Assembly (NCBI RefSeq): GCF_012224145.1
Contig: NZ_CP041030.1
Span: forward strand, 310,001-374,000
Source: Francisella sp. LA112445
GTDB taxonomy: Bacteria; Pseudomonadota; Gammaproteobacteria; Francisellales; Francisellaceae
Direction: 5' to 3'
DNA: 64,000 bases
The notes under the pieces are model-generated. The model was given only the letters and a program-made list of their open reading frames with translations, did no database searches and was not told where the DNA came from. Within the stretch, counting starts at the first letter, position 1. Each line of letters starts with the position of its first letter. The translations under genes were made by a program, and so were the position numbers. Below, one piece after another: positions 1 through 8,497 of the stretch.

Positions 1-1
1 T

Positions 2-886
2 GGAGCTAAACATAGTCTTCATAATATATTTAACTGTATTATTAATGATGGTGATGAAATTATTTATATGGCTCCATATTGGGCTTCTTATCCAGATATG
101 ATTAAATTATCAGGAGGTGTACCAGTTGTTTTAGAAACAGATATTGAAAATGGTTTTGAGCCTGATATCAAAAAGCTTGAAAGTCTAATAAGCTCAAAAA
201 CCAAAGCTATTTTAATAAATATTCCTAATAACCCTTCAGGAGCAATTTACTCAGAAGCTACAATGTTAGCTTTAGCTGATTTAATGAAAAAGTATCCTCA
301 TATTGTATTAATTAGTGATGAGATATATGATCAGGTTTATTGGGATAGAGCTCCTATTCCTGTTACAAAGATCTCTGCTGAGCTTAAAGATCGTGTCATA
401 GTAGCTAGTGGAGTTTCTAAGAATTACGCAATGACAGGGTGGCGAGTTGGACATATTTTAGCACCTTCGGATTTTATAAATGCTATTAAGAAATTTCAGT
501 CACAATCTTTATCTTGTGCTTGTTCAATTTCACAAATTGCAGCGATAGAGGCGCTAAAGTTAGAAAGAGCGGATATTGAGCATATGAATCAAGAGTATTA
601 TGAAAGCGTTTCTTTTGTTTTTAACGCTTTAAAAGATATACCTGATGTTAAAGTTTTTATGCCTCAGGGAGGTTTTTATATATTTTTAGATATAAGTGAA
701 GTTTTAGAAAGGATGCACCTCTCAGATGAGAGCTTTTGTATAAAACTTTTAGAAGAAACTTTTGTAGGTGTTATTCATGGCAGTGCCTTTGGTTTGTCAG
801 GACATATTAGAATTAGTGCTGCGGCTCAAAGAGATGTTTTAGAGGAAGCTATTAAGAGACTGAAAGATTTTATATTGTCTTATTAA
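2..886 (+). CDS. Aspartate aminotransferase-like class I aminotransferase (3' part)
   Basis: This is a PLP-dependent fold-type I aminotransferase that moves an amino group between aspartate-like donors and 2-oxo acids. The reading frame is open from base 2, before the first ATG at 68, so the gene starts outside the window; about 295 codons are visible and roughly 100 are missing compared with the usual ~395 aa. Visible motifs are TGAKHSL-like GAKHSLHN at the left edge, APYWASYPD, the NNPSG loop, SDEIYDQVYWD, the PLP lysine in SGVSKNYAMTGWRVGH (Lys codon 419-421), and the substrate-binding arginine in GHIRISAA near the end. It sits just upstream of the riboswitch-controlled lysine operon. It could supply aspartate or act as the missing N-succinyl-DAP aminotransferase, but that is inference. 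Confidence 0.85.
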   Translation, partial: GAKHSLHNIFNCIINDGDEIIYMAPYWASYPDMIKLSGGVPVVLETDIENGFEPDIKKLESLISSKTKAILINIPNNPSGAIYSEATMLALADLMKKYPHIVLISDEIYDQVYWDRAPIPVTKISAELKDRVIVASGVSKNYAMTGWRVGHILAPSDFINAIKKFQSQSLSCACSISQIAAIEALKLERADIEHMNQEYYESVSFVFNALKDIPDVKVFMPQGGFYIFLDISEVLERMHLSDESFCIKLLEETFVGVIHGSAFGLSGHIRISAAAQRDVLEEAIKRLKDFILSY

Positions 887-977
887 CTTTTAATGATTAT
901 TTGATATAAACAAATATAAAGATTATTTAAAGAAAAAATAATTATTAATTTAATTTTATTAAAATGCCAAATAGGGT

Positions 978-1006
978 TTGACAGGTTTTGATTTACTATG
1001 TTAGAC
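978..1006 (+). promoter_or_regulatory. Putative promoter of the lysine operon
   Basis: A perfect TTGACA -35 box (978-983) lies 17 bp before a weak -10 candidate (TTAGAC, 1001-1006). Transcription from here would place the leader hairpin and the riboswitch at the start of the mRNA. The -10 is poor, so the exact start is uncertain. Confidence 0.5.
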
Positions 1007-1014
1007 TCAAAATT

Positions 1015-1030
1015 AGTAAGTTTTCTTACT
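1015..1030 (+). other. Small leader hairpin before the lysine riboswitch
   Basis: AGTAAG and CTTACT form a perfect 6-bp stem with a TTTT loop, near the inferred 5' end of the transcript. It is probably a stabilising 5' hairpin. There is no U-tract long enough to call it a terminator. Confidence 0.4.
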
Positions 1031-1040
1031 GATGTAATTT

Positions 1041-1212
1041 AAAGAAGAGGTGCATAGTCTATAATGCTAATCTGAAAGTCATAACGCTTAGAGATGATTA
1101 GATTTTTAGAGACTGTGCCGAAAGAATATAGAAGTTATGAACTGTATTCTTGGGTCTGATACTGAAAGGTAGCAGAACTGTCACGTTGAACTTAAACGTG
1201 GGGCGCTTCGGT
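1041..1212 (+). promoter_or_regulatory. Lysine riboswitch (L box)
   Basis: The leader carries the conserved lysine aptamer core in order: GAAGAGGTGC at the 5' side, GTGCCGAAAG in the middle, a GGGTCTGATACTGAAAGG-type stretch, AGAACTGTCACG, and GGGGCGCTTC closing the P1 stem. This agrees with the L-box family and with the genes downstream (lysC, dapB, dapA, dapD, lysA). No strong intrinsic terminator with a U-run follows. GTGGGG (1198-1203) can pair with the CCCCAT around 1242-1247 just before the start codon region, so lysine probably controls translation initiation; that mechanism is inference. Confidence 0.85.
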
Positions 1213-1259
1213 CTAAGCATTAATTTGCAAAGTCTTTAGTTTCCCCATTTAGTGAAAAC

Positions 1260-2648
1260 ATGGAGAGCTTTGTGGAAGATCAAATAAGTGTTGCAAAATT
1301 CGGTGGTACAAGTGTTGCCAATATTGAATCAATAACAAAATGTATTGAAATTATAAGAAATACATCTCAAGTTAAGGTAGTAGTTGTAAGTGCTCAATCT
1401 GGAGTTACTAATCTTTTAGTAAAGCTTGTGACAAGCTGTTCTAATGAGAGTTCTATACAAGAAACAATTAGTAAAATACAAGAAATTGTCTACCCAATAC
1501 TAGAGCATATTAAAAATCCTGAAACCTCAATGAGAATAAAAGAGGTTATAAAAGATTTAGAGTCTCTTACAAAATTATCTTTAAGATTAAAAACCCCTCA
1601 ATTATCAGATGAGATATTATCTTTTGGTGAATTGATCTCAGCAACGATAATGACTGAGCTTTTAGTTCAATCAGGTATTAATGCTAGACACCTAAGAGCG
1701 ACAGAGTTTATGAAAACTGATAACCACTATGGTCAGGCAAAACCTATCACTAAAAGTATCCGCTCAAATGCACAGCAAAAATTAGTGCCATTAATTCAAG
1801 ATAGTATTGTAGTAACGGAAGGTTTTATGGGTCAAGGATCTCAAGGTCTTACAACTACTCTTGGTCGTGGCGGAAGTGATTATTCAGCAGCTTTAATCGC
1901 TGAGGCTATAGATGCGAAAGATTTACTGATTTGGACAGATGTTCCAGGCATCTATCAAGCTGATCCTAGAGCAATACCAAGTGCTGTATCAATACAGAAA
2001 ATGTCTTATAATGAAGCTGCAGAACTAGCAACTTTTGGGGCTAAAGTCTTACATCCTAGTACATTATGGCCTGCTATAAGAAGTAATATAAATGTATTTA
2101 TAGGATCAACTTTTAATCCAGATAACCCTGGGACATGGATTACAAAGAATTTAGATCAAGAGCTTCCAGTTGTTCGAGCTGTTGCTGAACGTAAAAATCA
2201 AGTGTTACTGACGATAAAGAGCTATGATATGGTTCATACCCAAGGTTTCTTGGCTAAAGTTTTTCAGGTTTTAGCAAATCATAAGGTAAGTATTGATTTA
2301 GTAACTACTAGTGAAGTAAGTCTTGCCTTGACCTTAGATCCTATTGGTAGCCAATCTATAGGTGATACTATACTTACACCAAGCTTATTAGAAGATCTAC
2401 ACGAGATTGGCGATGTTGAAATAAAGATTGATGAGAACCTATCCTTAGTTGCGATAGTTGGTAATAATATCCATCAGACTAAGAGTATTAGCTCAAGATT
2501 ATTTTCTGAGTTATCAGAGCATAATATACGTTTACTTAGTCATGGAGCTAGTGGGCATAATATGTGTCTACTTGTTGACCAAAATGAATCATCTCAAGTT
2601 ATGCAAAAAATTTATAATCAATTTTTTGAAAAAGGAAGGATGGTATGA
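1260..2648 (+). CDS. lysC: Aspartate kinase, lysine-type monofunctional
   Basis: It phosphorylates L-aspartate, the first step of the aspartate/DAP/lysine pathway. The N-terminal kinase domain shows VAKFGGTS (about residues 11-18) and TTLGRGGSDYSA, followed by WTDVPGIYQADPR. Two ACT-type regulatory segments fill the last ~150 residues. At 462 aa it matches monofunctional E. coli LysC (449 aa), with no homoserine dehydrogenase domain. The ATG at 1260 has little Shine-Dalgarno; a GTG at 1272, preceded by GGAGAG at the right spacing, may be the true start and would place KFGGTS closer to the family N-terminus. The stop overlaps the dapB start (ATGA). Lysine control is expected both at the riboswitch and through the ACT domains. 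Confidence 0.95.
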   Translation: MESFVEDQISVAKFGGTSVANIESITKCIEIIRNTSQVKVVVVSAQSGVTNLLVKLVTSCSNESSIQETISKIQEIVYPILEHIKNPETSMRIKEVIKDLESLTKLSLRLKTPQLSDEILSFGELISATIMTELLVQSGINARHLRATEFMKTDNHYGQAKPITKSIRSNAQQKLVPLIQDSIVVTEGFMGQGSQGLTTTLGRGGSDYSAALIAEAIDAKDLLIWTDVPGIYQADPRAIPSAVSIQKMSYNEAAELATFGAKVLHPSTLWPAIRSNINVFIGSTFNPDNPGTWITKNLDQELPVVRAVAERKNQVLLTIKSYDMVHTQGFLAKVFQVLANHKVSIDLVTTSEVSLALTLDPIGSQSIGDTILTPSLLEDLHEIGDVEIKIDENLSLVAIVGNNIHQTKSISSRLFSELSEHNIRLLSHGASGHNMCLLVDQNESSQVMQKIYNQFFEKGRMV

Positions 2649-3325
2649 AAATTGCAGTTGTAGGCAAAGGTAACACAGGTCAAGCTGTTTTAGATTTACT
2701 TGGAAGTCAAAGTGTATATGAAATTTTTGACTCAAGTAATACAGTTACAGTTGAAAAACTTAATAATGCTGATGCTGTAATTATATTTGTTTCAGCTAAA
2801 GTTTTGGCAGATATATTACCAATTTTATTAGAGACGACAACCCCCATTATTTGTGGAGCAACAGGTTTTGAATATACTCAAGATGTTATTAAGCAAATTA
2901 CTATAAATAAAAATATGTGGATTGTTGCTAATAACTTTAGTTTATCCATGGTTTTTATTAAAGAAGCTTTAAACTCACTAGGCAAAATTCAGCATTTAAT
3001 TCCACAATTAGAGTACACGATAAAAGAAATTCATCACACAAGAAAGCTAGATGCTCCAAGTGGTACAGCAATATCATGGCAAAAGTGGTTAGATGTTGAT
3101 CATTGTGGGATATCCTCAGAACGGTTAGGTGATATCAAAGGAATTCATGAAGCGACACTTAGCTATGAATATGAAACTATTGAGCTAAAACATACTGCCC
3201 ATGATAGAAAACTTTTTGCTCAAGGAGCTATTTGGGCAGCTAAATATGCCATAAATAACCCTAGTTTATATGGATTTTATCAATTTGAAGAGGTTGTTGC
3301 TAAGGAGTATGCAAATGAATATTAA
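2645..3325 (+). CDS. dapB: 4-hydroxy-tetrahydrodipicolinate reductase (short form)
   Basis: It reduces the DapA product with NAD(P)H in the DAP pathway. The N-terminal Rossmann motif is AVVGKGNTGQAV rather than the common GAxGRMG, and the catalytic/substrate segment HHTRKLDAPSGTA is well conserved (HH, K, DAPSGT). At 226 aa it is about 45 residues shorter than E. coli DapB, resembling short DapB forms in other phyla. It overlaps the lysC stop by 4 bp and the dapA start by 11 bp, so translation is probably coupled. No inactivating lesion is visible. Confidence 0.93.
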   Translation: MKIAVVGKGNTGQAVLDLLGSQSVYEIFDSSNTVTVEKLNNADAVIIFVSAKVLADILPILLETTTPIICGATGFEYTQDVIKQITINKNMWIVANNFSLSMVFIKEALNSLGKIQHLIPQLEYTIKEIHHTRKLDAPSGTAISWQKWLDVDHCGISSERLGDIKGIHEATLSYEYETIELKHTAHDRKLFAQGAIWAAKYAINNPSLYGFYQFEEVVAKEYANEY

Positions 3326-4196
3326 TAAAGATCTTTATACCGCGATAGTAACACCTATGCTTGAGAATGGTGAAATAGATTATTGTAGTTTTGAAAGAAT
3401 TTTAAAATATCAGGCAGAGTCTGGCTGTGGAATATTAATTTTAGGTAGCACTGGAGAAGCATTAGCACTAAGTTTTGAAGAGCAGTGTGAGGTGGTTAAA
3501 TTTACGTGCTCATTAGAGCTGAATACGCCGATAATGGTTGGTGTTGGAGGATCTAGACTTGATCAGCAGATTAAATGGATAGAGTTTTGTAACTCTGAGA
3601 ATATTGATTGTTTTTTATTAGTAACACCACTTTATGCTAAACCTGGGACAGTTGGTCAAACTAATTGGTTTAGAAGTCTACTTGATGCAGCACAAAAGCC
3701 ATGTGTTTTATATAATGTTCCATCTAGAACTGGTGTAAATTTAAGTTATGAAGCACTAGAGAATATAAAAGGTCATAAAAATGCATGGGCAATCAAAGAA
3801 GCTTCTGGGGATTGTGAACGTTTTGCAAAATATGCTCAGATTGCACCAAATTTAAGAATGTATAGCGGTGAAGATGGAATACTTCCAGAACTATCAAATT
3901 GTGGTGCTGTAGGGTTAATATCTGTGATATCAAATATTTGGCCTAAGCAAGTTAGAAGTTATGTTAAAGAAAGTATAAATAAAACGATACAACAAAGTCA
4001 TCGTCAGACTTGGAAAGATGCAACAAAAGCATGCTTTGAGGTTGCTAATCCAATACCAGTCAAAGTATGGCTTAAATATAATGGTGTAATAAGATCTAGT
4101 ACTTTAAGAGCGCCACTTGTAGCAGAAGAGTTAACAGATATTACTAATTTAAAAAAGGCTAATAGTTTAGTTAAACAGAGTTACACAGATTTATAA
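3315..4196 (+). CDS. dapA: 4-hydroxy-tetrahydrodipicolinate synthase
   Basis: A TIM-barrel lyase condensing pyruvate and aspartate semialdehyde. It starts MNINKDLYTAIVTPM; key motifs are GSTGEALALS, YNVPSRTG (catalytic Tyr) and AIKEASGD (Schiff-base Lys). I chose the ATG at 3315 because AGGAG (3303-3307) lies 7 bp upstream and the resulting 293 aa equals the family length; the upstream ATG at 3270 would add a non-family extension. The start lies inside the end of dapB. Confidence 0.96.
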   Translation: MNINKDLYTAIVTPMLENGEIDYCSFERILKYQAESGCGILILGSTGEALALSFEEQCEVVKFTCSLELNTPIMVGVGGSRLDQQIKWIEFCNSENIDCFLLVTPLYAKPGTVGQTNWFRSLLDAAQKPCVLYNVPSRTGVNLSYEALENIKGHKNAWAIKEASGDCERFAKYAQIAPNLRMYSGEDGILPELSNCGAVGLISVISNIWPKQVRSYVKESINKTIQQSHRQTWKDATKACFEVANPIPVKVWLKYNGVIRSSTLRAPLVAEELTDITNLKKANSLVKQSYTDL

Positions 4197-4230
4197 AATT
4201 TATAGGATAGGAAAATAGGAGAGTAGTTTT

Positions 4231-4980
4231 ATGGGATGGCAAGAGACTTTAGATGGGCTTCAATCAGGACAAATAAGAGCAGCAGAGCAGTTAGATGATG
4301 GAAGCTGGCAAGTAAATGTCGAAGTTAAGAAAGCTATTTTAGAAGCCTTTAAAGCAGGTGTGAATGTTGATTATGAAGGTGCTTATGAAGGGTTTGTTGA
4401 TAAACATAACTTAGCACCACGTAAGTTTAGTAAGTCCGAAGGCGTTAGAATGGTTCCTGGGGGGTCATCTGTTAGAGCAGGAGCTTACGTTGCACCATCT
4501 GTTATTATAATGCCACCATCATATATAAATACTGGGGCTTATGTTGATGAGGGGACAATGGTTGATAGTAATGCACTGGTTGGATCATGTGCTCAAATAG
4601 GTAAGAATGTTCATTTATCAGCGGGAGTGCAGATTGGAGGAGTTCTTGAGCCTGTTGGGATGAACCCTGTAATAATTGAAGACGATGTATTTGTTAGTGC
4701 TGGAGCTATTATTGTTGAAGGTGTTATCGTTGGTAAAAGATCTGTAATTGCACCATCTGTTTCTCTTTCAAGAGGTGTTAGGGTTTATGATAGTGTTAAC
4801 GAAAGAATGCTTGAAAAAGGAGAAAAAATTCCTGATGGTGCTATTGTTGTTCCAGGGTCACGACCAATAAACTCAACTTGGGGAAAAGCTCATGGCTTAC
4901 AATCCTATTGTCCTGTAATTATTAAGTATCGTGATGATAAAAGTGATAAAGCTTTAACTTTAGAAGAGGCTCTACGTTAA
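4231..4980 (+). CDS. dapD: Tetrahydrodipicolinate N-succinyltransferase
   Basis: It transfers succinyl from succinyl-CoA to tetrahydrodipicolinate, committing this organism to the succinylase branch of lysine/DAP synthesis. The N-terminal helical domain (GQIRAAEQLDDGSW) is followed by a left-handed beta-helix of hexapeptide repeats (VRAGAYVAPSVII, GTMVDSNALVGSCAQIG, VIIEDDVFVSAGAIIVEG). It is 249 aa, slightly shorter than the E. coli enzyme (274 aa). The stop TAA overlaps the next gene's ATG by one base. No dapE or dapC is in the operon, so those steps must be encoded elsewhere. Confidence 0.95.
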   Translation: MGWQETLDGLQSGQIRAAEQLDDGSWQVNVEVKKAILEAFKAGVNVDYEGAYEGFVDKHNLAPRKFSKSEGVRMVPGGSSVRAGAYVAPSVIIMPPSYINTGAYVDEGTMVDSNALVGSCAQIGKNVHLSAGVQIGGVLEPVGMNPVIIEDDVFVSAGAIIVEGVIVGKRSVIAPSVSLSRGVRVYDSVNERMLEKGEKIPDGAIVVPGSRPINSTWGKAHGLQSYCPVIIKYRDDKSDKALTLEEALR

Positions 4981-6197
4981 TGTTTTCTTTGGGATTGCAT
5001 AGGGATAACTTACTTAATCTAGCGGATGAAGTAGGTAGCCCTTTCTTTTTTTATGATTTAGATGCATTAGAAAATAAGTTAATAAGTTTAAAAAAACTAC
5101 CAGTAAAGCTTTGGTATGCTGTTAAAGCTAATCCATTATCAAGCATAATTGATAGTATAGCTAAACAAAATATATCTTTTGATGTTGCAAGTAGTGGAGA
5201 GCTTGACCAGGTTTTAAAACAAGGAGTAGATCCTAAGAATATCTTAAATACAGGACCAGCAAAATCGTATAAACAGATTTGTTATTTTATTGAGAAAGGT
5301 GTACGAACTTTTGTGCTGGAGAGTACCCAGCAGTATTTAAATCTTTTAAAAGCAACTAAGAGATATAATGTTCAAGTAACATCATTGTTACGAGTTCAGA
5401 TTAGTTGGGGGGATAGATCTGATGAGAAGAATGTTCTTGGTGGTGATAGCGTGACTCCTTTTGGATTAGCACCTGAAGACTGGGTAAATTTTTTTAAAGA
5501 AAACTCTATAGAAAATGATTATATTGATGTGGTAGGTTTACATTGTTTCCAATGGGGCAATATTACAGATGTAGAAAAGCTTGCACATCTTTGGGAGGTC
5601 ATTACCGAAACTTTAGTTACGTTAGCAGATCAAATTTCAATAGATCTAAAAATTATAGATCTTGGTGGAGGTTTAGGAATACCTTATTACAATCAAACTA
5701 ATGAGATGAAAGTTGAAGATGTCGCAGAAGCTCTGAATCAATTGAAAATGAAATATCCACAAGTTAATTTTTGGTTAGAGTTAGGTCGCTATGCTGTAGG
5801 TGAGTGCGGTGCGTATGTAACACAAGTGATAGATAGAAAAAAAGTTTATGATAAGAAGTTGCTAATTTTAGAAGGTGGAAGTCAACATTTAGGTCGTCCA
5901 TTTATAACAAAACAAGCCTTTCCAGTAAAAAATATATCAAAAACTAACCAAGAGGTTCATACAGTTATGGAGTTGCATGGTCCCCTATGTACAAGTATAG
6001 ATCATCTAGGGAGTATTGCCTTACCTGAGAGTACCGCTCCAGGAAACTATTTGGCATTTACTCAAACAGGAGCATACGGTTTTACAGAAAGTATGCCTTT
6101 TTTCTTATGTCATACACTACCTGCAGAGATCATTTATACAAATGGTCAAGTGCAAGTAGTGCGTGAAGCAAAACAAGCATCTCAATGGTTAGTTTAG
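4980..6197 (+). CDS. lysA: LysA-like PLP-dependent decarboxylase (probable DAP decarboxylase, divergent active site)
   Basis: A fold-type III PLP decarboxylase, most likely converting meso-DAP to lysine given its place at the end of the DAP operon. The PLP lysine is in YAVKANP (K49) and the glycine-rich phosphate loop is DLGGGLGIPY. The C-terminal active-site motif reads GPLCTSID instead of the usual DAP-decarboxylase GPxCESxD, and after GAYGF the sequence is TESMPFFLCHTLPAE rather than the usual NYNxRPRxAE. These changes resemble siderophore- or carrier-protein-linked decarboxylases of the same fold. At 405 aa its length is normal. Operon context favours LysA; the substrate is not proven by sequence. 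Confidence 0.75.
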   Translation: MFSLGLHRDNLLNLADEVGSPFFFYDLDALENKLISLKKLPVKLWYAVKANPLSSIIDSIAKQNISFDVASSGELDQVLKQGVDPKNILNTGPAKSYKQICYFIEKGVRTFVLESTQQYLNLLKATKRYNVQVTSLLRVQISWGDRSDEKNVLGGDSVTPFGLAPEDWVNFFKENSIENDYIDVVGLHCFQWGNITDVEKLAHLWEVITETLVTLADQISIDLKIIDLGGGLGIPYYNQTNEMKVEDVAEALNQLKMKYPQVNFWLELGRYAVGECGAYVTQVIDRKKVYDKKLLILEGGSQHLGRPFITKQAFPVKNISKTNQEVHTVMELHGPLCTSIDHLGSIALPESTAPGNYLAFTQTGAYGFTESMPFFLCHTLPAEIIYTNGQVQVVREAKQASQWLV

Positions 6198-6375
6198 TAG
6201 AATCTTTTTACAAAGAATGTGCTAAAAATTTTATGAGAATTCGAAGGTTAATTGATTTATGTGTCATTAATGAGATAATAAATATTATGTTTTATAAAAG
6301 AATGTTAAGACAAAAGACTTGTTTTACTTTTTTATATAAAATTTTTTAAACTATAAAATTGGAGAAAAAAAATTA

Positions 6376-7830
6376 ATGTCCCAAAAACTTAAGCGTAGTT
6401 TACAGAGTCGCCATATGTCAATGATTGCATTAGGTGGTTGTATAGGTACTGGTTTATTTGTTGCACTAGGAGGTGCTATTGCTGATGCTGGACCAGGTGG
6501 CACAGTTTTAGCGTATGTAATCATAGCGATAATGGTCTATTTCTTAATGGCAAGTTTGGGTGAGATGGCTGCTCATAGTCCAGTAACAGGTACATTTTGT
6601 GAATATGCAACTAGATATGTAGACCCAGCATTAGGTTTTAGTACAGGTTGGAGCTATTGGTTTAATTGGGCTATTACTGTTGCAACTGAGGTTATTGCTG
6701 CAGGTTTGATTATGCAGTATTGGTTTCCTGGTAGCTCTATACTTCTGTGGAGTGGTTTCTTCTTTGTTTTAGTTTTTTGTCTGAATGTGTTTTCAGTACG
6801 TGTATATGGTGAAGTAGAGTATTGGTTGTCTTTTATAAAAGTTTCAACAGTTATCATTTTTATAATAGTTGGTTTTTTATCTATACTTGGGCTAGTAGGT
6901 AATCACTCAAGTGTAGGATTTGAAAATTGGAGTATTGGTGACGCACCATTTCATAATGGTTGGTGGGGCTTTATCTCTGTATTTATGATTGCTGGATTTT
7001 CCTTCCAAGGCAGTGAGCTGATTGGTGTGACAGCCGGAGAGGCAAAGGATCCTACTTCATCAATACCAAAAGCAATCAAACAAACATTTTGGCGTTTATT
7101 TATATTTTATATTTTAGCTGTTGTTATTATTAGTTTCTTGATTCCATATAATAATCCTTCTTTAATTAAAGCAGGTGCAAACAATGATGTTTCAATTAGC
7201 CCGTTTACCATAGTATTTCAAAATGTTGGATTAAGCTCAGCGGCTACTATTATGAATGTGATAATTCTAACAGCAATACTATCAGCATGTAATGCAAGCA
7301 TGTATAGTGCTACAAGAGTATTATGGCACTTAGGAAAAATCAAACAGGCACCTAAAATATTTGCATCAGTTAACTCAAAAGGAACACCAATGATAGCGTT
7401 ATTGGTTACTTGTTTGATTGGTTGTTCTTTCTTTTTTGTATCATTTGTTGGAAGTGGTCAAATATTTACATGGTTAGTTAATATATCTAGTTTAGCTGGA
7501 TTTATCGCATGGTTTACAATAGCACTTAGCCATTATCGTTTCAGAAGAGCATATGTTAAGCAAGGCAAAGATCTAAAAGATCTTCCATTTGTAGCAAAAT
7601 TTTTCCCTTGGGCTCCTCTTATAGCTTTAGCTTTAGTAAGTATTGTGATAGTAGGTCAAGGTGTCAATATCCTTACTATGTCGGGTAGAAGTTGGACAAG
7701 TGTTATTATTGAATTCTTTTCTACATATATAGGTTTTTTTGCTTTTGTAATGTTATACTTTGTGTATAAATTTACTAAGAAAACAAAGTTGATAAAACTA
7801 GAGGACTGTGACCTATCTGTTGAGTCATAG
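6376..7830 (+). CDS. lysP: Lysine-specific permease, AAT/APC family
   Basis: A 12-TM inner-membrane amino acid:proton symporter, very similar along its whole length to E. coli LysP. Shared motifs include RHMSMIALGGCIGTGLFVA, AGPGGT, NWAITVATEVIAA, GFSFQGSELIGVTAGE, IPYNNPSL and ISHYRFRRAYV-type segments. It has 484 aa (E. coli 489) and a GGAGAAAA ribosome site before the ATG. It follows the lysine operon after a 178-bp AT-rich gap, so it may be co-regulated by read-through or have its own promoter. Its presence beside lysA strengthens the lysine assignment. Confidence 0.9.
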   Translation: MSQKLKRSLQSRHMSMIALGGCIGTGLFVALGGAIADAGPGGTVLAYVIIAIMVYFLMASLGEMAAHSPVTGTFCEYATRYVDPALGFSTGWSYWFNWAITVATEVIAAGLIMQYWFPGSSILLWSGFFFVLVFCLNVFSVRVYGEVEYWLSFIKVSTVIIFIIVGFLSILGLVGNHSSVGFENWSIGDAPFHNGWWGFISVFMIAGFSFQGSELIGVTAGEAKDPTSSIPKAIKQTFWRLFIFYILAVVIISFLIPYNNPSLIKAGANNDVSISPFTIVFQNVGLSSAATIMNVIILTAILSACNASMYSATRVLWHLGKIKQAPKIFASVNSKGTPMIALLVTCLIGCSFFFVSFVGSGQIFTWLVNISSLAGFIAWFTIALSHYRFRRAYVKQGKDLKDLPFVAKFFPWAPLIALALVSIVIVGQGVNILTMSGRSWTSVIIEFFSTYIGFFAFVMLYFVYKFTKKTKLIKLEDCDLSVES

Positions 7831-7842
7831 CTGGTAATCGTT

Positions 7843-8478
7843 ATGAACACTTTTTTTATACAAGGTAAAGTCGGGCAGATTGAAGTAGCCCATGATAAAG
7901 TCAAAGATTCTGATCCACAAGTTGCAGCTGTAATTTGTCATCCACATCCTTTATATCAAGGTAGTATGCACAATAAAGTTGTAACAACAATTTCTCGAGC
8001 AATGAAGACTCATTCTATACAGTCATACAGATTCAATTACCGCGGTGTTGGAGATAGTCAAGGTGAGTATGGTGATGGAGATGGTGAGTTAGATGATTTG
8101 CTATCTGTATGTAAGTGGATTGCAGATAATACTGATGTAAAAAAGATATTATTATGTGGTTTTTCATTCGGGGGCGCTATAGCTTATAAAGGTTTAAGCA
8201 AGTTAGATAATGTTATAACATTAATTACGATTGCCCCAGCAGTTGATAGATTTGATCTTACTAAATTTGATGAGCCAAATGTACCTTGGTTTGTTATTCA
8301 AGGGATTGATGATGATACAGTTAATCCAAGTTCTGTTTTTGATTTTACTCTTAAGAAAGTAAAATCAGATTTGACTTTAGTAAAGATGGATCAAGTTGGG
8401 CATTTTTTTCATGGTAAATTAATACAATTAAAAAATGTAATAGAAGACTTTTTAACCCCTATAGTTAAGAAACTATAA
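7843..8478 (+). CDS. Alpha/beta hydrolase (dienelactone hydrolase/serine aminopeptidase-like)
   Basis: A cytoplasmic alpha/beta hydrolase of 211 aa whose substrate is unknown. Features are CHPHPLYQGSMHNKVV near the N-terminus, RFNYRGVGDSQG, the nucleophile elbow GFSFGG, an acidic residue in GIDDDTV and the catalytic His in GHFFHG. This pattern is typical of the small KANL3/YcjY-type bacterial hydrolases. It lies 12 bp after lysP and 19 bp before glpX, so it is probably transcribed with them. Confidence 0.8.
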   Translation: MNTFFIQGKVGQIEVAHDKVKDSDPQVAAVICHPHPLYQGSMHNKVVTTISRAMKTHSIQSYRFNYRGVGDSQGEYGDGDGELDDLLSVCKWIADNTDVKKILLCGFSFGGAIAYKGLSKLDNVITLITIAPAVDRFDLTKFDEPNVPWFVIQGIDDDTVNPSSVFDFTLKKVKSDLTLVKMDQVGHFFHGKLIQLKNVIEDFLTPIVKKL

Positions 8479-8497
8479 AACAAAAAGGACCAGAGTA

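Noticed and set aside
2458-2673. 71-codon plus-strand ORF across lysC and dapB
   Set aside because: It lies inside two well-conserved genes in another frame and has no family features.
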